From Megaustenia siamemsis (lineage: Eukaryota; Mollusca; Gastropoda; Stylommatophora; Ariophantidae), in the NCBI GenBank assembly GCA_032433765.1, contig JAVIAB010000159.1, forward strand, positions 59,278,043-59,342,042: a DNA stretch of 64,000 nucleotides, written 5' to 3'. The notes under the pieces are model-generated. The model searched no databases, had not been told where the DNA came from, and worked only from the letters and a program-made list of their open reading frames with translations. Position numbers and translations under genes: made by a program. Within the stretch, counting starts at the first letter, position 1; each line of letters begins with the position of its first letter. This document shows positions 1-10,249 of this stretch, piece after piece.

Positions 1-455
1 TAACATCAAAACAAAAAGAATAGCAAAATGTTATGTCTTCCTAACATTCCTATAGGGTGCAGAAACATGGACATTAGACAAGAAAACAGAACAGAGAATT
101 GAAGCCTTTGAAATGGTGATATATAGAATAATAGGTAGAATTGGATGGAAGGAAAAGAAAACAAACGATGAAGTCTTAAAACAACTAAAAATGAAAGAGA
201 ACTACTAAACACAATTCAAACAAGACAAATGCGATTTTTGGGCCGTGTTAAAATACACAACAGCCTACTAAAAGTAATCCTGGAGAGGAAAATACGAGGT
301 AAAAGAGGCAGACCAAGACTAACATGGACGAGTAACATCAAAAGATGGACAAATCAGCCTATGACAACCTGAACCATCAAAGCAAGAGACAGAGCAGAAT
401 GGCGCTCCATGGTAGCTATCCTTCGTTGCTGAGACGGCACTCGATGATGATGATT
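1..455 (+). mobile_element. LINE family C, 3' fragment (window edge)
   Basis: This is the C-terminal part of a non-LTR retrotransposon ORF, with frame breaks. The readable order is an ETWTLDKKTEQ-like stretch, a frame-shifted helix-rich block, a KxHNSLLKVILE motif and a RGRPRLTWTSNIKRW motif. It ends with an ACTCGATGATGATGA tail near 440-455. Related copies lie at 12019, 6025 (-), 7285, 44557 (-) and 57235. It is 5'-truncated by the window edge and is not functional. Confidence 0.75.
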
Positions 456-529
456 GTCAAAGTGTGAGGATAAACAACAAATGAAAGTATATCAGAGATG
501 TCTTTCAATTTATTTGAGTATTAAAGATG

Positions 530-1489
530 TAGCTTTAGTCAGTTGTTGTGTTTCATGCTTTAGTCAGTTGTTGTGTTTCATGCTTTAGTCAGTTGTTGTG
601 TTTCATGCTTTAGTCAGTTGTTGTGTTTCATGCTTTAGTCAGTTGTTGTGTTTCATGCTTTAGTCAGTTGTTGTGTTTCATGCTTTAGTCAGTTGTTGTG
701 TTTCATGCTTTAGTCAGTTGTTGTGTTTCATGCTTTAGTCAGTTGTTGTGTTTCATGCTTTAGTCAGTTGTTGTGTTTCATGCTTTAGTCAGTTGTTGTG
801 TTTCATGCTTTAGTCAGTTGTTGTGTTTCATGCTTTAGTCAGTTGTTGTGTTTCATGCTTTAGTCAGTTGTTGTGTTTCATGCTTTAGTCAGTTGTTGTG
901 TTTCATGCTTTAGTCAGTTGTTGTGTTTCATGCTTTAGTCAGTTGTTTAGCAGTTGTTGTGTTTCATGCTTTAGTCAGTTGTTTAGCAGTTGTTGTGTTT
1001 CATGCTTTAGTCAGTTGTTTAGCAGTTGTTGTGTTTCATGCTTTAGTCAGTTGTTTAGCAGTTGTTGTGTTTCATGCTTTAGTCAGTTGTTTAGCAGTTG
1101 TTGTGTTTCATGCTTTAGTCAGTTGTTGTGTTTCATGCTTTAGTCAGTTGTTTAGCAGTTGTTGTGTTTCATGCTTTAGTCAGTTGTTGTGTTTCATGCT
1201 TTAGTCAGTTGTTTAGCAGTTGTTGTGTTTCATGCTTTAGCAGTTGTTGTGTTTCATGCTTTAGCAGTTGTTGTGTTTCATGCTTTAGTCAGTTGTTGTG
1301 TTTCATGCTTTAGCAGTTGTTGTGTTTCATGCTTTAGCAGTTGTTGTGTTTCATTCTTTAGCAGTTGTTGTGTTTCATGCTTTAGCAGTTGTTGTGTTTC
1401 ATTCTTTAGCAGTTGTTGTGTTTCATGCTTTAGCAGTTGTTGTGTTTCATGCTTTAGCAGTTGTTGTGTTTCATTCTTTAGCAGTTGTA
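530..1489. repeat. Minisatellite with 25-, 36- and 24-bp unit zones
   Basis: The basic unit is TTTCATGCTTTAGTCAG plus TTGTTGTG (25 bp), nearly perfect up to about 945. From about 945 to 1240, 36-bp units carrying an extra TTTAGCAGTTG segment alternate with 25-bp units. From about 1240 to 1489, 24-bp units lack one base and alternate between CATGC and CATTC forms. The 36- and 24-bp periods are multiples of three, which explains the long reading frames here; they are not genes. Confidence 0.95.
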
Positions 1490-1569
1490 TAAATATGATT
1501 GTAAACCATTTCTTTTCATTTCTTGGATGATGTTTTCTAGTTTACCCTTCTGCATGAGTGTTCTCACAT

Positions 1570-2119
1570 AACGGAAGATGTACAAAAGAGGTGAGATGCA
1601 GAATGGCTCAGGCAAACGCAGCTTTCGAGAAAATGAGGAAGATACTATGCAATCCATTTTTGACAATAGAAACAACAAAAAAGAGTTCTCAAATGTTATG
1701 TAGAGCCAGTCTTAACATATGGATGTGAATCATGGACAATAGGACAACAGACAAGAAAATCAATGGAGGCTGTAGAAATGTGTTTTTACAGAAGAATGTT
1801 GAGAATACCATGGACATATAAGAAGAGTAATGTAAATGTTCTGAAAGAGGTCAAAGCAAAAAGAGAGCTAATTTCCAATGTTAGGAAGAAACAATCATTA
1901 TTTTTTGGCCATGTAATGAGAAGAGAACAACTTGAATATATTGTAACAACTGAAAAAAATGAGGGACGAAGAGATAGAGGAAAACAAAGAGAAAAGATAC
2001 CAGACAGCTCAAGAGAATGGCTTGGCAGAAGGCTAACAACAGAAATAATAAATACTGTCGAGATCGAAAGTTGTGAGAGACATGATCACGAACGCTAGTA
2101 GGCATGGTATTTGATGATT
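1570..2119 (+). mobile_element. LINE family A copy A1, 3' fragment
   Basis: This is the C-terminal end of a reverse-transcriptase ORF. It includes RCRMAQANAAF-like, YGCESWTIGQQTRKS-like and FFGHVMRREQLEYIVTT motifs, then RDRGKQREKIPDS and a short 3' end with a GATGATTATGA tail. The 5' half is missing and frames are broken near 1690. Its 3' flank is shared with copy A8 (see 2120-2345). Confidence 0.8.
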
Positions 2120-2345
2120 ATGAAAATATAAACATGTTATATATGAATTATTATATATTTAGATAATTGAACACGGTATTAGAATGCACCAATATCAAGA
2201 TGATACAAGACATGTACAAAGAATATAGTTTGATGGCGTTCACACTAAACAAATTGAGCGTGACGCACAGCGCGGCGAAACGTACGGAAGTAGGTTAACA
2301 GTTAGACATAGTATGTAACGAAGCAATCACGAAAGATATAAGGGT
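2120..2345 (+). repeat. Duplicated flank shared with 40119-40345
   Basis: The stretch with ACAAGACATGTA, TTCACACTAA.CAAATTGAG and GGCGAAACGTACG recurs at 40180-40320, again directly downstream of a family A LINE. Either the LINE plus flank was duplicated as one block, or this is an unrecognised 3' extension of family A. No coding potential was seen. Confidence 0.7.
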
Positions 2346-2449
2346 TTTAGAGAGAACAATAACTTTTGCAATACATGAGGACATATATAAACCATTGATA
2401 AATTAGTGGGTAACTAGAGAATGTTTGATGAAATATGTGAACATCACTA

Positions 2450-2850
2450 ATTTTGAGGAGTAGTTGGAAAGGGACATTGTTCATTTATCAAAACAACATT
2501 GTTAATTTTATCAAACAACTTTGTTCATTTTATCAAACAACTTTAAAGCAGAAACTGAGGCCATCAGAGATGCAGCAACACTGGCTAGTCAACACAAATT
2601 ATGAGGAGCACTTGAGAAAGGGACATTGTTCATTTTATCAAACAACATTGTTAATTTTATCAAACAACTTTGTTCATTTTATCAAACAACTTTAAAGCAG
2701 AAATTGAGGCCATCATAGATGCTGCAACACTGGCTAGTCAACACAAATTATGAGGAGCATTTGGAAAGGGACATTGTTCATTTTATCAAACAACTTTAAA
2801 ACAGAAACTGAGGCCATCAGAGATGCTGCAACACTGGCTAATCAACACAA
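2450..2850 (+). repeat. Tandem expansion inside the RNase H region of LINE I1
   Basis: A unit containing GAGGAGCATTTGGAAAGG, one or more TTTATCAAACAACTTTGTT blocks and AACTGAGGCCATCAGAGATG is repeated three times with internal sub-repeats. The last unit reads directly into the RNase H domain, so part of the ORF (the ETEAIRDAATLANQH stretch) has become a minisatellite. Confidence 0.8.
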
Positions 2851-3472
2851 AAATAACATGCACAATAAATTGGTGATTCTGACTGATGCACTGTCAGTAT
2901 TATCAGCTCTAAAAAGCCCCAAGAACAATGAACTCGATGACTTGAGAACAACCCTGGACCAACTATGTAATAACGTCCAGAAGGTAGTCATTCAATGGAT
3001 ACCATCACACTGTAATATACACTGGAACGAACGCGCAGACAAATTAGCTAAAGAGGGAGGGAGATTATCACAAGAGAACCATCCGATCAGTTATAATGAA
3101 GTCAAATCCATCATCAAGGTCAGTTCCATAAAAATGGAAACGAGAACACCCAAAGCATAACGAGGGTGACGGATACCACCAACTATCAAGGAGTGATCAA
3201 GTCATCATACTTCGTCTACGCACTGGCCACAATAGAATGAGAAATCACATGTTCACCAAATTCAAAATAGGTACAATCACTCTATGTCACTGTACACTGG
3301 ACAACATGAATACAAAACATGATCTATAGGACTACACCCAGTACACAGACCTGAGAAGAGCAATGTGGTCCAAAACCACCTACCTGGAAGAGATACTACA
3401 TGAGACAATCGATTCACTTAAACAGACAGCTGACTTCATGAGAGAGTCTGGAATCCTACTCTGATTGAGTCT

Positions 3473-3479
<7 letters not shown>
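2851..3479 (+). mobile_element. I-like LINE (family I) copy I1: RNase H and C-terminus
   Basis: The translation shows an RNase H domain: LVILTDALSVLSAL (second catalytic Asp region), then VVIQWIPSHCNIHWNERADKL (terminal H and D motif). Downstream, past frame breaks, are RTGHNRMRNHMFTKFKIG and a C-terminus ending TADFMRESGILL. This order matches I-clade LINEs with a C-terminal RNase H, as described from snails and insects. The reverse-transcriptase part is absent. The copy ends in a (GA)n tract, as do the other two copies of this family. Confidence 0.8.

Positions 3480-3526
<47 letters not shown>
3480..3526. repeat. (GA)n at the 3' end of LINE I1
   Basis: About 23 GA dinucleotides start immediately after the LINE terminus TTGAGTCTTTATTGCA. 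The same junction recurs at 4700 and, inverted, at 15660. Confidence 0.95.
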
Positions 3527-3528
<2 letters not shown>

Positions 3529-3639
3529 TTCGATCCTGTTGTGAGAAGTGAACAAATTGGAACATATTGTAGGGAGTCACTAGTGGCATGTAACGTACAC
3601 TCATATCATGTTATGGTGGCAGCTTTTCAAAAAAGGAAC

Positions 3640-3890
3640 ACAAAAAAATACTGACGTTTCAGCCTATATGTGGCCTTTTTCCGAAACCGTTAACAGCGAC
3701 AACAAACGATGACACACAGATAACTACTGCTACATCTAGGATGATTGGGACAGGTAAGGTAAGGTGGACAGAGGGGTAAGAGATGAAATGATGAAACGAG
3801 AGAAATATAGATGTGCAATATCTTTGAGAATATATAAAATGTGGAAATATGAAGTATAAGTATATATAAAAGTATTTTTTGTTCGTACGC
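3640..3890 (-). repeat. Interspersed repeat P, copy 1
   Basis: On the minus strand, matching blocks such as CATCATTTCATCTCTTA, CATCCTAGATGTAG and TATCTGTGTGTCATCGTTTG recur on the plus strand at 34955-35190. The minus-strand 3' end has a hairpin, AAGGCC-loop-GGCTGAAACGTCAG, near 3652-3680, similar to one at 63154-63185. The element class is not identified. Confidence 0.65.
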
Positions 3891-3894
3891 CAGC

Positions 3895-4205
3895 TTTGAC
3901 CTTTGACGAAGTCCCTAGAGACTAGGAACTGAATTTTGCGTGTTAATCCATTTTTCCCTGGCAGCAGTGTGTGCACAGGGGTCCTTCGCAACACGGGCAG
4001 ATAACTCCGTCTTCGGAGGTACTCATATTTTTTTCCGTCGATGAGTAATTGACGTTTCAAGCCGGCCTCGCTGCTGAGACCAGGGGTGGTTGCCACATAG
4101 GGAAATCATAAATAAAAATCCCAACGGGGGAGCTGGGATTTGAACCCACAATCTCTCTGTCTCGAGTCCGGGGTCTAGCCTCGAGACCAACCAGTCCCCT
4201 ATATA
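3895..4205 (-). mobile_element. tRNA-derived SINE family 2, copy 1
   Basis: On the minus strand a tRNA-like head reads ACTGGTTGGTCTCGAGG, then a B-box-like GGTTCAAATCCC. A body follows with TTTTTATTTATGATTTCC, GGCTTGAAACGTCA, GAGTACCTCCGAAG and GGGAAAAATGGATTAACACG, ending TAGGGACTTCGTC. The plus-strand copy at 58135-58450 has the same order. The A-B box spacing suggests a class II (Leu/Ser-like) tRNA ancestor, which is an inference. Confidence 0.75.
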
Positions 4206-4336
4206 GAAATATGATTTTATATAAAATAAGGACAGCTTGTAGGGAGAATCCGTCCGCTCACATTGAGAGATGGCTGTCATATGCCAGTACAAGGGCCTGC
4301 TGAGCAATGAGTCACATGATGTGAAAGAGAAACTAT

Positions 4337-4705
4337 ACGGGACAATCGAATCACTTAAAAAGACAGCTGACTTCATGAGAGAGTCTGGAATCCTACTCTG
4401 ATTGAGTCTTGATCGCAGAGAGAGCTGACTTCATGGGAGAGTCTGGAATCCTACTCTGATTGAGTCTTGATCGCAGAGAGAGCTGACTTCATGGGAGAGT
4501 CTGGAATCCTTCTCTGATTGAATCTTGATCGCAGATAGAGCTGACTTCATGGGAGAGTCTGGAATCCTACTCTGATTGAGTCTTGATCGCAGAGAGAGCT
4601 GACTTCATGGGAGAATCTGGAATCCTACTCTGATTGAGTCTTGATCGCAGAGAGAGCTGACTTCATGGGAGAATCTGGAATCCTACTCTGATTGAGTCTT
4701 GATCG
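4337..4705 (+). repeat. Tandem array of the LINE I 3' terminus (about 61 bp x 6)
   Basis: Each unit carries GCTGACTTCATGGGAGAGTC, TGGAATCCTACTCTGATTGA and GTCTTGATCGCAGAGAGA. This is exactly the last part of LINE family I plus its first GA dinucleotides. The array ends in a long (GA)n tract. Confidence 0.9.
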
Positions 4706-4706
4706 C

Positions 4707-4737
<31 letters not shown>

Positions 4738-4769
4738 GAGAGAGAGAGAGAGAGTGAGAGAGAGAGAGA

Positions 4770-4800
<31 letters not shown>

Positions 4801-4817
4801 TGAGAGAGAGAGAGAGA

Positions 4818-4906
<89 letters not shown>
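4706..4906. repeat. Long (GA)n tract with GTGA interruptions
   Basis: This is about 200 bp of nearly pure GA with regularly placed GTGAGA interruptions. It follows the six-fold LINE I terminus and is an expanded LINE tail. Confidence 0.95.
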
Positions 4907-4907
<1 letters not shown>

Positions 4908-4979
4908 AGCGGTCAGACAAGTTATTTCTATATTTATTTATAATTTCATATTGCCATATTTTATCTATCCTTCAACATA

Positions 4980-4986
4980 AAGCACA

Positions 4987-5026
<40 letters not shown>

Positions 5027-5043
5027 GTTTCATCATTTCATCT
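4980..5043. repeat. (CT)n tract and fragment of repeat P
   Basis: A (CT)n run (4985-5022) is followed by CTCGTTTCATCATTTCATC, which matches repeat P. The fragment is joined without spacer to LINE D1. Confidence 0.7.
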
Positions 5044-5430
5044 CTTAGCCCTTTGTCTACGTCCCAGGACATGCTGGAGTGCAGGGAAATGAAAGGGCGG
5101 ACAGGTAGGCTAGCTGCGCTATTGTTGAGGACGGTCAACCAATGGACCGGGCGGACATCATTAATGCCCTCAGGGAAGTTGGAAGGACACAGGACTTCGA
5201 CAACCATGAGTCCACGTCACTCCTTCGGATGAAAGAGATGGGAGTTAAGGTGGGCACAGTCAGAAACGAGAAACTTAGTGGGCGTGTAAGAAGACTTATC
5301 AACCAACATAGAACTGGACTCGTCAGTCGCTGGACACTGCGGGACTTCCTGAGGAGGGGATCTGATCATCTATGGACATGTTCGGAGTGCAATGATGATG
5401 ACCCGCTAATAACTCAATAATATTAATAAC
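5044..5430 (+). mobile_element. LINE family D copy D1: RNase H end and C-terminus
   Basis: The translation begins with the terminal RNase H motif FVYVPGHAGVQGNERADR, followed by a stop. It continues with DRADIINALREVGRTQDF, RMKEMGVKVGTVRNEKLSGR, INQHRTGLVSRWTLRDFLRR and CSECNDDDPLIT. The 3' end is followed by AATAACTCAATA, the family tail. There are copies at 17760 (-), 46385 (-), 47140, 57388, 61765 (-) and 62037 (-). Confidence 0.8.
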
Positions 5431-6015
5431 TCAATCTCGTAGCCATCTTTCAACTTCTCTTTAAAGTACCTGATCCAGTCATCCTAGATGAAGCAGTATT
5501 TTTCTCACTCAACAATAATAGCAGGTGTTTGTTGTTGTTGCGACCTAGTCTTGTGGTGTTTACAATCTGATGAGTTTTGAAGAAGCTGAGATATTTAAGA
5601 AACAGTTTTCAACACAGCAGTAGTCTAATTTGACCTGTCACGGAATGACATGTCTTCTTTTACGAAGCGATCTCCTTTAACATTGTCCGTATTGAGCTAT
5701 TGTTTTTCTTGTACTCGTCATAGAACAGCAGGAAGTAGCCACGATGCGTTTCTGTGTGTCTTTGTTTAGTTCAGGTGCTACTTTTGTCTCCTTTAACGAA
5801 ACAATCTTCTTTAATATTACTCATACTGAGATATTTTATTTCTTGTTCTCTTGTTAGAACAACAAGAAGTAGCCACGATGCTTTTCTCTGTCTCTCTGTT
5901 TAGTCCAGGTGCTACTTGTGTAAGCCAATTAAAGGAAATAGAAACCGCTTGTTAACAGTTCACTGAAATGATTTCTCAAATTTGAAGTAAATCGGGATTA
6001 CCCGTCGGTGAGTAT
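5431..6015 (+). repeat. Low-complexity stretch with a diverged 134-bp direct duplication
   Basis: Two units aligned on GAAGTAGCCACGATG (5732 and 5866) each also contain TCCTTTAAC and TTAGT.CAGGTGCTACTT. The second ATG opens a short hydrophobic frame that meets GTAAGC at about 5916, so a signal-peptide-type exon is conceivable, but the support is weak. Nothing else was seen here. Confidence 0.45.
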
Positions 6016-6024
6016 CATATCATC

Positions 6025-6560
6025 ATCATCATCATCATCATTGAGTGCTGTCTCCGCATCGAAGGTTGGCTACCATGGAGCGCCATTCAACTCTGTCTCT
6101 TGCTTTGATGGTGCAGATTGCCATAGGCTGACTTGTCCATCTTTTGATGTTACTCGTCCATGTTAGTCTTGGTCTGCCTCTGCCTCTTTACCTTGTATTT
6201 TCCATTCTAATATTACTTTTATTAGACTGTTGTGTCTTTTAGCATGCCCAAAAAATGTCATTTGTCTTGCTCTAATTTCTCTCCTTGGCTTTCTTGGATT
6301 GTTACGTGATGAGGCTCCAATCTCTTTCACGGTGGTCTGCCATATTCGTCTTTCGTGTTCTGAATGTGCCTCATGTGTACCACACACTTTCCTGTTTTCG
6401 CTTTCTGGCCGTTGATTATTTTTAATTCTTCCGCCCATCCACCGTCACAGACATTTTACATTCTGGTTGAATACACCCTGCTAACGACATCATTTTGTCG
6501 GACCATGTGCTTGCCTATCGAACCGTGAACACACGACACAAAGGAAGAATATGTCATATC
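6025..6560 (-). mobile_element. Left arm of inverted repeat, carrying LINE family C copy C2
   Basis: On the minus strand the arm contains TTTGGGCATGCTAAAAGACA, RxKAARDRVEWRSMV-like coding near 6080, and a tail near 6030 written (CAT)n on the plus strand. Upstream of it is an unassigned block coding for KVCGTHEAHSEHERRIWQTT. The whole arm is the reverse complement of 7015-7465 with scattered substitutions, so the two arms could fold into a long stem. See findings. Confidence 0.75.
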
Positions 6561-6648
6561 ACATAATATAATAGTAAAATAGAAAACGTCGTTGTTAATG
6601 AAAAGCGTTCGCATTACTTTGAATAATAATGGGAAACAACATACTTGA

Positions 6649-6842
6649 ACTGCACTACAAAGAACAAGAGGTCCGGTTCCATCCTGACCGACGGCTTCCG
6701 GTTCACCCAGTATATGTGTAACGGATTTTTTTCTGGGAAAGTAAAGAAGCACGGGCGTAATACCGACCACATTACTCCACAAATCAATTGCCGAAGGTCT
6801 GTAAAATTTATGGTCACTAACACAATATTCTCAATAGACACA
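6649..6842 (+). mobile_element. SINE family 1, partial copy (in the inverted-repeat loop)
   Basis: It matches the family from ACTACAAAGAACAAGAGG through CCGACGGCTTCCGGTTCACC, GAAAGTAAAG, CGGGCGTAATACCGACCAC and GGTCTGTAAAATTTATGG. The A-box head and the terminal hairpin are degraded. Confidence 0.85.
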
Positions 6843-7014
6843 ACGGACTTCGGTGTCATGGCGACTACGTGTTGTCGTTTTTATAATTCGGCTCTTGTTG
6901 ATATATTAAATGATTTACGCGACAGTCTAGTTGTGAAATTATGTGTTGCTATTCCCCGTTTGGTGTATATTTTACTTCTGACTGGTGGATGGACTGTGAA
7001 CTTTATCGATATTT

Positions 7015-7465
7015 AAGTGGAATATGATTATTCTTCCTTTGTGTCGTGTGTTCGCGGCAAGCACATGGTTCCACAAAATGTCGTCGGTAGTCGGGTGTGT
7101 TCAACCCGTATGTAAAAAGTCTGTGACGGTGGATGGGGCGAAAGAATTTAAAATAATTAACGGCCAGAAAGCGAAAACAGCAAAGTGTGTGGTACACATG
7201 AGGCATATTCAGAACACGAAAGACGAATATGGCAGACCACCGTGAAAGAGATTGGAGCCTCATCACGTAACAGTCCAAAGAAAGCCAAGGAGAAAATACA
7301 AGGTAAAAGAGGCAGAGGCAGACCAAGACTAACATGGACGTGTAACATCAAAAGATGGATAAGTCAGCCTATTGCAATCTGCACCATCAAAGCAAGAGAC
7401 AGAGTGGAATGGCGCTCCATGGTAGCCAACCTTCGTTGCGGAGACGGCACTCAATGGTGATGATG
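7015..7465 (+). mobile_element. Right arm of inverted repeat, carrying LINE family C copy C3
   Basis: It contains the reverse complement of the left arm, including HEAYSEHERRIWQTTVKEIG, then RGRGRPRLTWTCNIKRW and RDRVEWRSMVANLRCGDG, ending ACTCAATGGTGATGATGA. This arm lacks the FFGHAKRHNSL segment present in the left arm, an internal deletion near 7285. Confidence 0.75.
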
Positions 7466-7467
7466 AA

Positions 7468-7512
7468 CACAATATTTGATATACGCCACTTGGCGTGATG
7501 GGCTCTTTATTT
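7468..7512 (+). mobile_element. SINE family 1, 3' terminus only
   Basis: It holds only the terminal hairpin TACGCCACTTGGCGTGATGG and GCTCTTTA. It directly follows LINE C3. Confidence 0.7.
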
Positions 7513-7985
7513 TGTTACTGTCTGCGTAATGCAGAACTCCGTAGCAGGAGACAATGTGATCAACAGAATATGACCATCAACAAACAGAACAGAAGCAACC
7601 CCTTCCCCCATTTTTCATATGTTGATCAATGAATTAAATATTTAAATGGCTCTGAAGATTACCTTTTTGTCTCAGCGCACAAAAGAGTGGACTTTCCACA
7701 AGTTTCATTAATTATATAATTTATAAGCAACGAATTAATTATCGTGATTTTGATACAAAAGATATTAGTCTATTCAATACTTGGCTATTGAGATATATAT
7801 TGCCCTCATGGTATTCTAGTACGGTATTTGTTTCCATTTTGTATTCTCATCGCCCTGGTTGTTTAGTGAAACAAAGGAAATGACTTTTTCACAAGTTTCT
7901 ATAAAAATATAGATGTATAAGCAAAGAATTAATTCTCATGAATTTGAAGCAAAAGATATGCTGCCTGCTTCCGTTCGCCCGATGA
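7513..7985. repeat. Interspersed repeat R1, uninterrupted copy
   Basis: It aligns with 12835-13790 over blocks such as AATGCAGAACTCCGTA, ATGACCATCAACAAACAGAA, TTTTTGTCTCAGCGCACAAA and AAAGATATTAGTCT. It is AT-rich, has no shared open frame and its class is unknown. At 7528-7543 it preserves the empty site into which LINE G1 inserted in the other copy. Confidence 0.75.
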
Positions 7986-8075
7986 CTAAAGGAGTGTACT
8001 TCTTCGTCATCCGCCCTTAAAAGGACGCTAAGTGGGCGTGTCTGCGTTGTGTTGTGGTTTACATTATAACTATGA

Positions 8076-8102
8076 TATTTGCGCCTTTCGGCCCAACACA
8101 GA
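8076..8102 (-). repeat. TTGGGCCGAAAGGCG motif
   Basis: The minus strand reads TGTGTTGGGCCGAAAGGCGC. The same motif stands at the right window edge (63979-64000) on the plus strand. It is probably the terminus of an unassigned repeat. Confidence 0.4.
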
Positions 8103-8476
8103 CCTCTCTCAGAACCTCTTCATTACTCTTCTTAGCTGCCCATGGTACTCTTAACATTCTTCTGTAAAAACCACATTTCTACAGCCTCCAGTGATTTTTT
8201 GTGTCTGTTGTCCTATGTCCATGATTCGCATCCATATGTTAAGACTGGCTCTACATAACACTTAAGAGCTCTTTTTATTGTTTCTATTGTCAAAAATGGA
8301 TTGCATAGTATCTTCCTCATTTTTTGGAAAGCTGCTTTGCCTGAGACATTCTGCATCTCACCTCTGTTGTATATCTTCCGTCTGAGGTTAACAAAGTTCC
8401 CAATATTTAAATTCATTTACCTGTTTTAATATTGTTCCACTTGACTTTATTTTGCACTGAGGTGATGTCTTTCATG
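8103..8476 (-). mobile_element. LINE family A copy A2, internal fragment
   Basis: The minus strand encodes SCKTASTEVRCRM-, YGCESWT- and VEMWFYRRMLRVPWAAKKS-like motifs of family A. It is truncated on both sides. Confidence 0.75.
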
Positions 8477-9520
8477 ACAAAATAGATGCATGTAACAGCA
8501 CTTGCCATCAGTACCATCACCTTGACTCTCTGTGGTTCTCTATCGGTTATATTGTCTTCACGATTGCATTTGCTTTTTACTCCATATTGTTTCTATATAT
8601 CTCACTGAAAGTGATTTTTCTCAACTCTTTTTTTCTTTTGCAGCTGAAAGCGTAAACCAAAAACGGAATATAAGTTGAGAATGATATGAGGCCGGCATTA
8701 CGAAACTCAACCGTGAATGTTAATGAGCTTACAAATTCAATCACAGCATTAAACATGTAATTTAACATTATTTTGTTATTTTTTATTTTTTTTATATATT
8801 TTATATTTATATTTACTGTCAAATCTCATGTCTGCATGTTATCTTTTACCTCCGTATTAATAAGCCTATTTTTGTATCTATCGGAGCGACGGGTCACTTT
8901 GTCTTTTTAAAATGGGATCGCTGCTCGAAAATGTTTGAGAACCGCTGAATTAAACGTTTCACATTAGTCAATTTTTAATTAATATGTGAATCGAGGCATG
9001 TCGATATTAATTCCCTGCGCACAGATACTAATGCCGAGATCGAAGCTATCATGGAGTATTCGTAGCTCACGTGGTAATGAGTTGATGAGAACATCAACAA
9101 CAGATGTTACTATACAGACATTACTCATACAACAAAGTTATTGAACCGGTCCTATTATATTTCTTGTTGTCAATAACTTAATCCACTGGTGACTCTAACG
9201 TTGAGTACAAACCTTTACCACAACGCCCACGTATGTATTTTTACAATCGCGTTCACTAATAGAATAATAGATAGCATTAACATTTCAAAGCCGGATTTAC
9301 GTCCCCTGAGCATTCTGTGGTTTTTAAAGGATACGTTACATTCTAATGCGATTATATTGCTGCAGACGGTGGCATTTATCGTTGAGTTACACTCATACTA
9401 GTCTGATATTGTAAACTAAACAAACCTGTGTTAAATTGTTGTAAATTAAGACGTGTTGAGAATAAATCGCGACTAGTGCCGTTAGCTCGCTGTAATTGTG
9501 GAAACAAGTGTTGAGGAAGA
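8477..9520 (+). other. Unique AT-rich stretch with two orphan acceptor-like sites
   Basis: I recognise no repeat here. A very strong acceptor-like sequence, CTCTTTTTTTCTTTTGCAG, ends at 8643, and another, TTAATTCCCTGCGCACAG, ends at 9024. Each is followed by 10-13 open codons in phase 1 and then a stop, and an ATTAAA lies near 8746. They could be terminal exons of an upstream relative of the candidate gene, but with so few codons this cannot be told from chance. The last 100 bases would be the promoter and 5' leader of the exon at 9528; no TATA box was seen. Confidence 0.3.
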
Positions 9521-9527
9521 CCACAGT

Positions 9528-9591
9528 ATGGGCTTTCTCAGAGAAGTTTGTTGGTTTCTTGTGTGTGGCCTGGCTCTAACAGTAAGCCTCA
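9528..9591 (+). CDS. Candidate gene, exon 1: signal peptide
   Basis: An ATG in good context (A at -3, G at +4) opens 21 full codons: a short N-terminus with one Arg and one Glu, then a hydrophobic core (WFLVCGLALTVSL). That is a typical signal peptide, so the product would be secreted. Two GT donors follow. GTAAGC at 9582 leaves phase 0. GTAATC at 9592 leaves phase 1 (A|) and joins in frame to the exon at 15040, giving Ser. The first donor is the better consensus match, so either the second is used or a small exon is missing from this model. A LINE (B1) begins only about 27 bp downstream. The family is unknown. The exon call rests on the signal peptide, start context and phase fit. Confidence 0.45.
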
Positions 9592-9617
9592 GTAATCTGA
9601 TGCCGGTACCTAATGAC

Positions 9618-10245
9618 AGTCATCATCATCATGTACCCTGCCGGTTGGCGTAGGCGATCATGTCCCTCCACATCTTCTATCTACAGTACATCGTATCAGT
9701 TCTGTTGTTGACTGTTTCCATGCCATGACACCAAGCTATCCAGTATTTTCTCTCTTTGTCGTCTGCGATCTCTTTTCCTTTTATTTTGCCAGTTGTAACC
9801 AAGTATTCCAACTTTCCTCTTCTCATGATGTGCCCAAAAAATGTTGATTGCTTCTTTCTGATGATTTTTAAGAGCTCCCTTTTTGTGTTGGCCTCTTTGA
9901 GAACTTCCTCATTGGTCTTTTTATCTGTCCAGGGAACTTTCAACATTGTTCTGAGAAATCCCATCTCTGTGGCTTCTAACCGTCTTTTCATTTGTTTGTC
10001 TACTGTCCATGATTCGCTTCCATAGGTCAGAATTGGTTCTATACTATATAGCACTGATGAACTCTCTTTCTCATTTTTATTGACATAGATTTGTTGCATA
10101 AGATATTTTTCATTTTCTGAAATGCTATTTTGGCCTGAGCTATTCTGCTTTTTATTTCTGTGGTGCATCTCCCATCTGATGTAATTATTTTGCCCAAGTA
10201 TTTGAAACGTTGCACTTGTTTTCATTGTCATTTTGCAAATGACAG
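9618..10245 (-). mobile_element. LINE family B copy B1, 3' fragment
   Basis: The minus strand encodes FQILGQNNYIRWEMHHR, YGSESWTVDKQMKRRLEAT, VPWTDKKTNEEVLKEANT, FFGHIMRRGKLEYLVTTGK and the family 3' end, with a tail written CATCATCATCATG on the plus strand. Frames are broken. It inserted just downstream of the exon 1 donor. Confidence 0.85.
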
Positions 10246-10249
10246 TACC

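Noticed and set aside
535..1489. Regular spacing resembling a CRISPR array
   Set aside because: Units are contiguous with no unique spacers, and the context is eukaryotic. It is a simple minisatellite.
6645..7016. 123-codon plus-strand frame between the inverted-repeat arms
   Set aside because: It reads through a SINE in an arbitrary frame. The SINE is non-coding and the other copies do not keep this frame.
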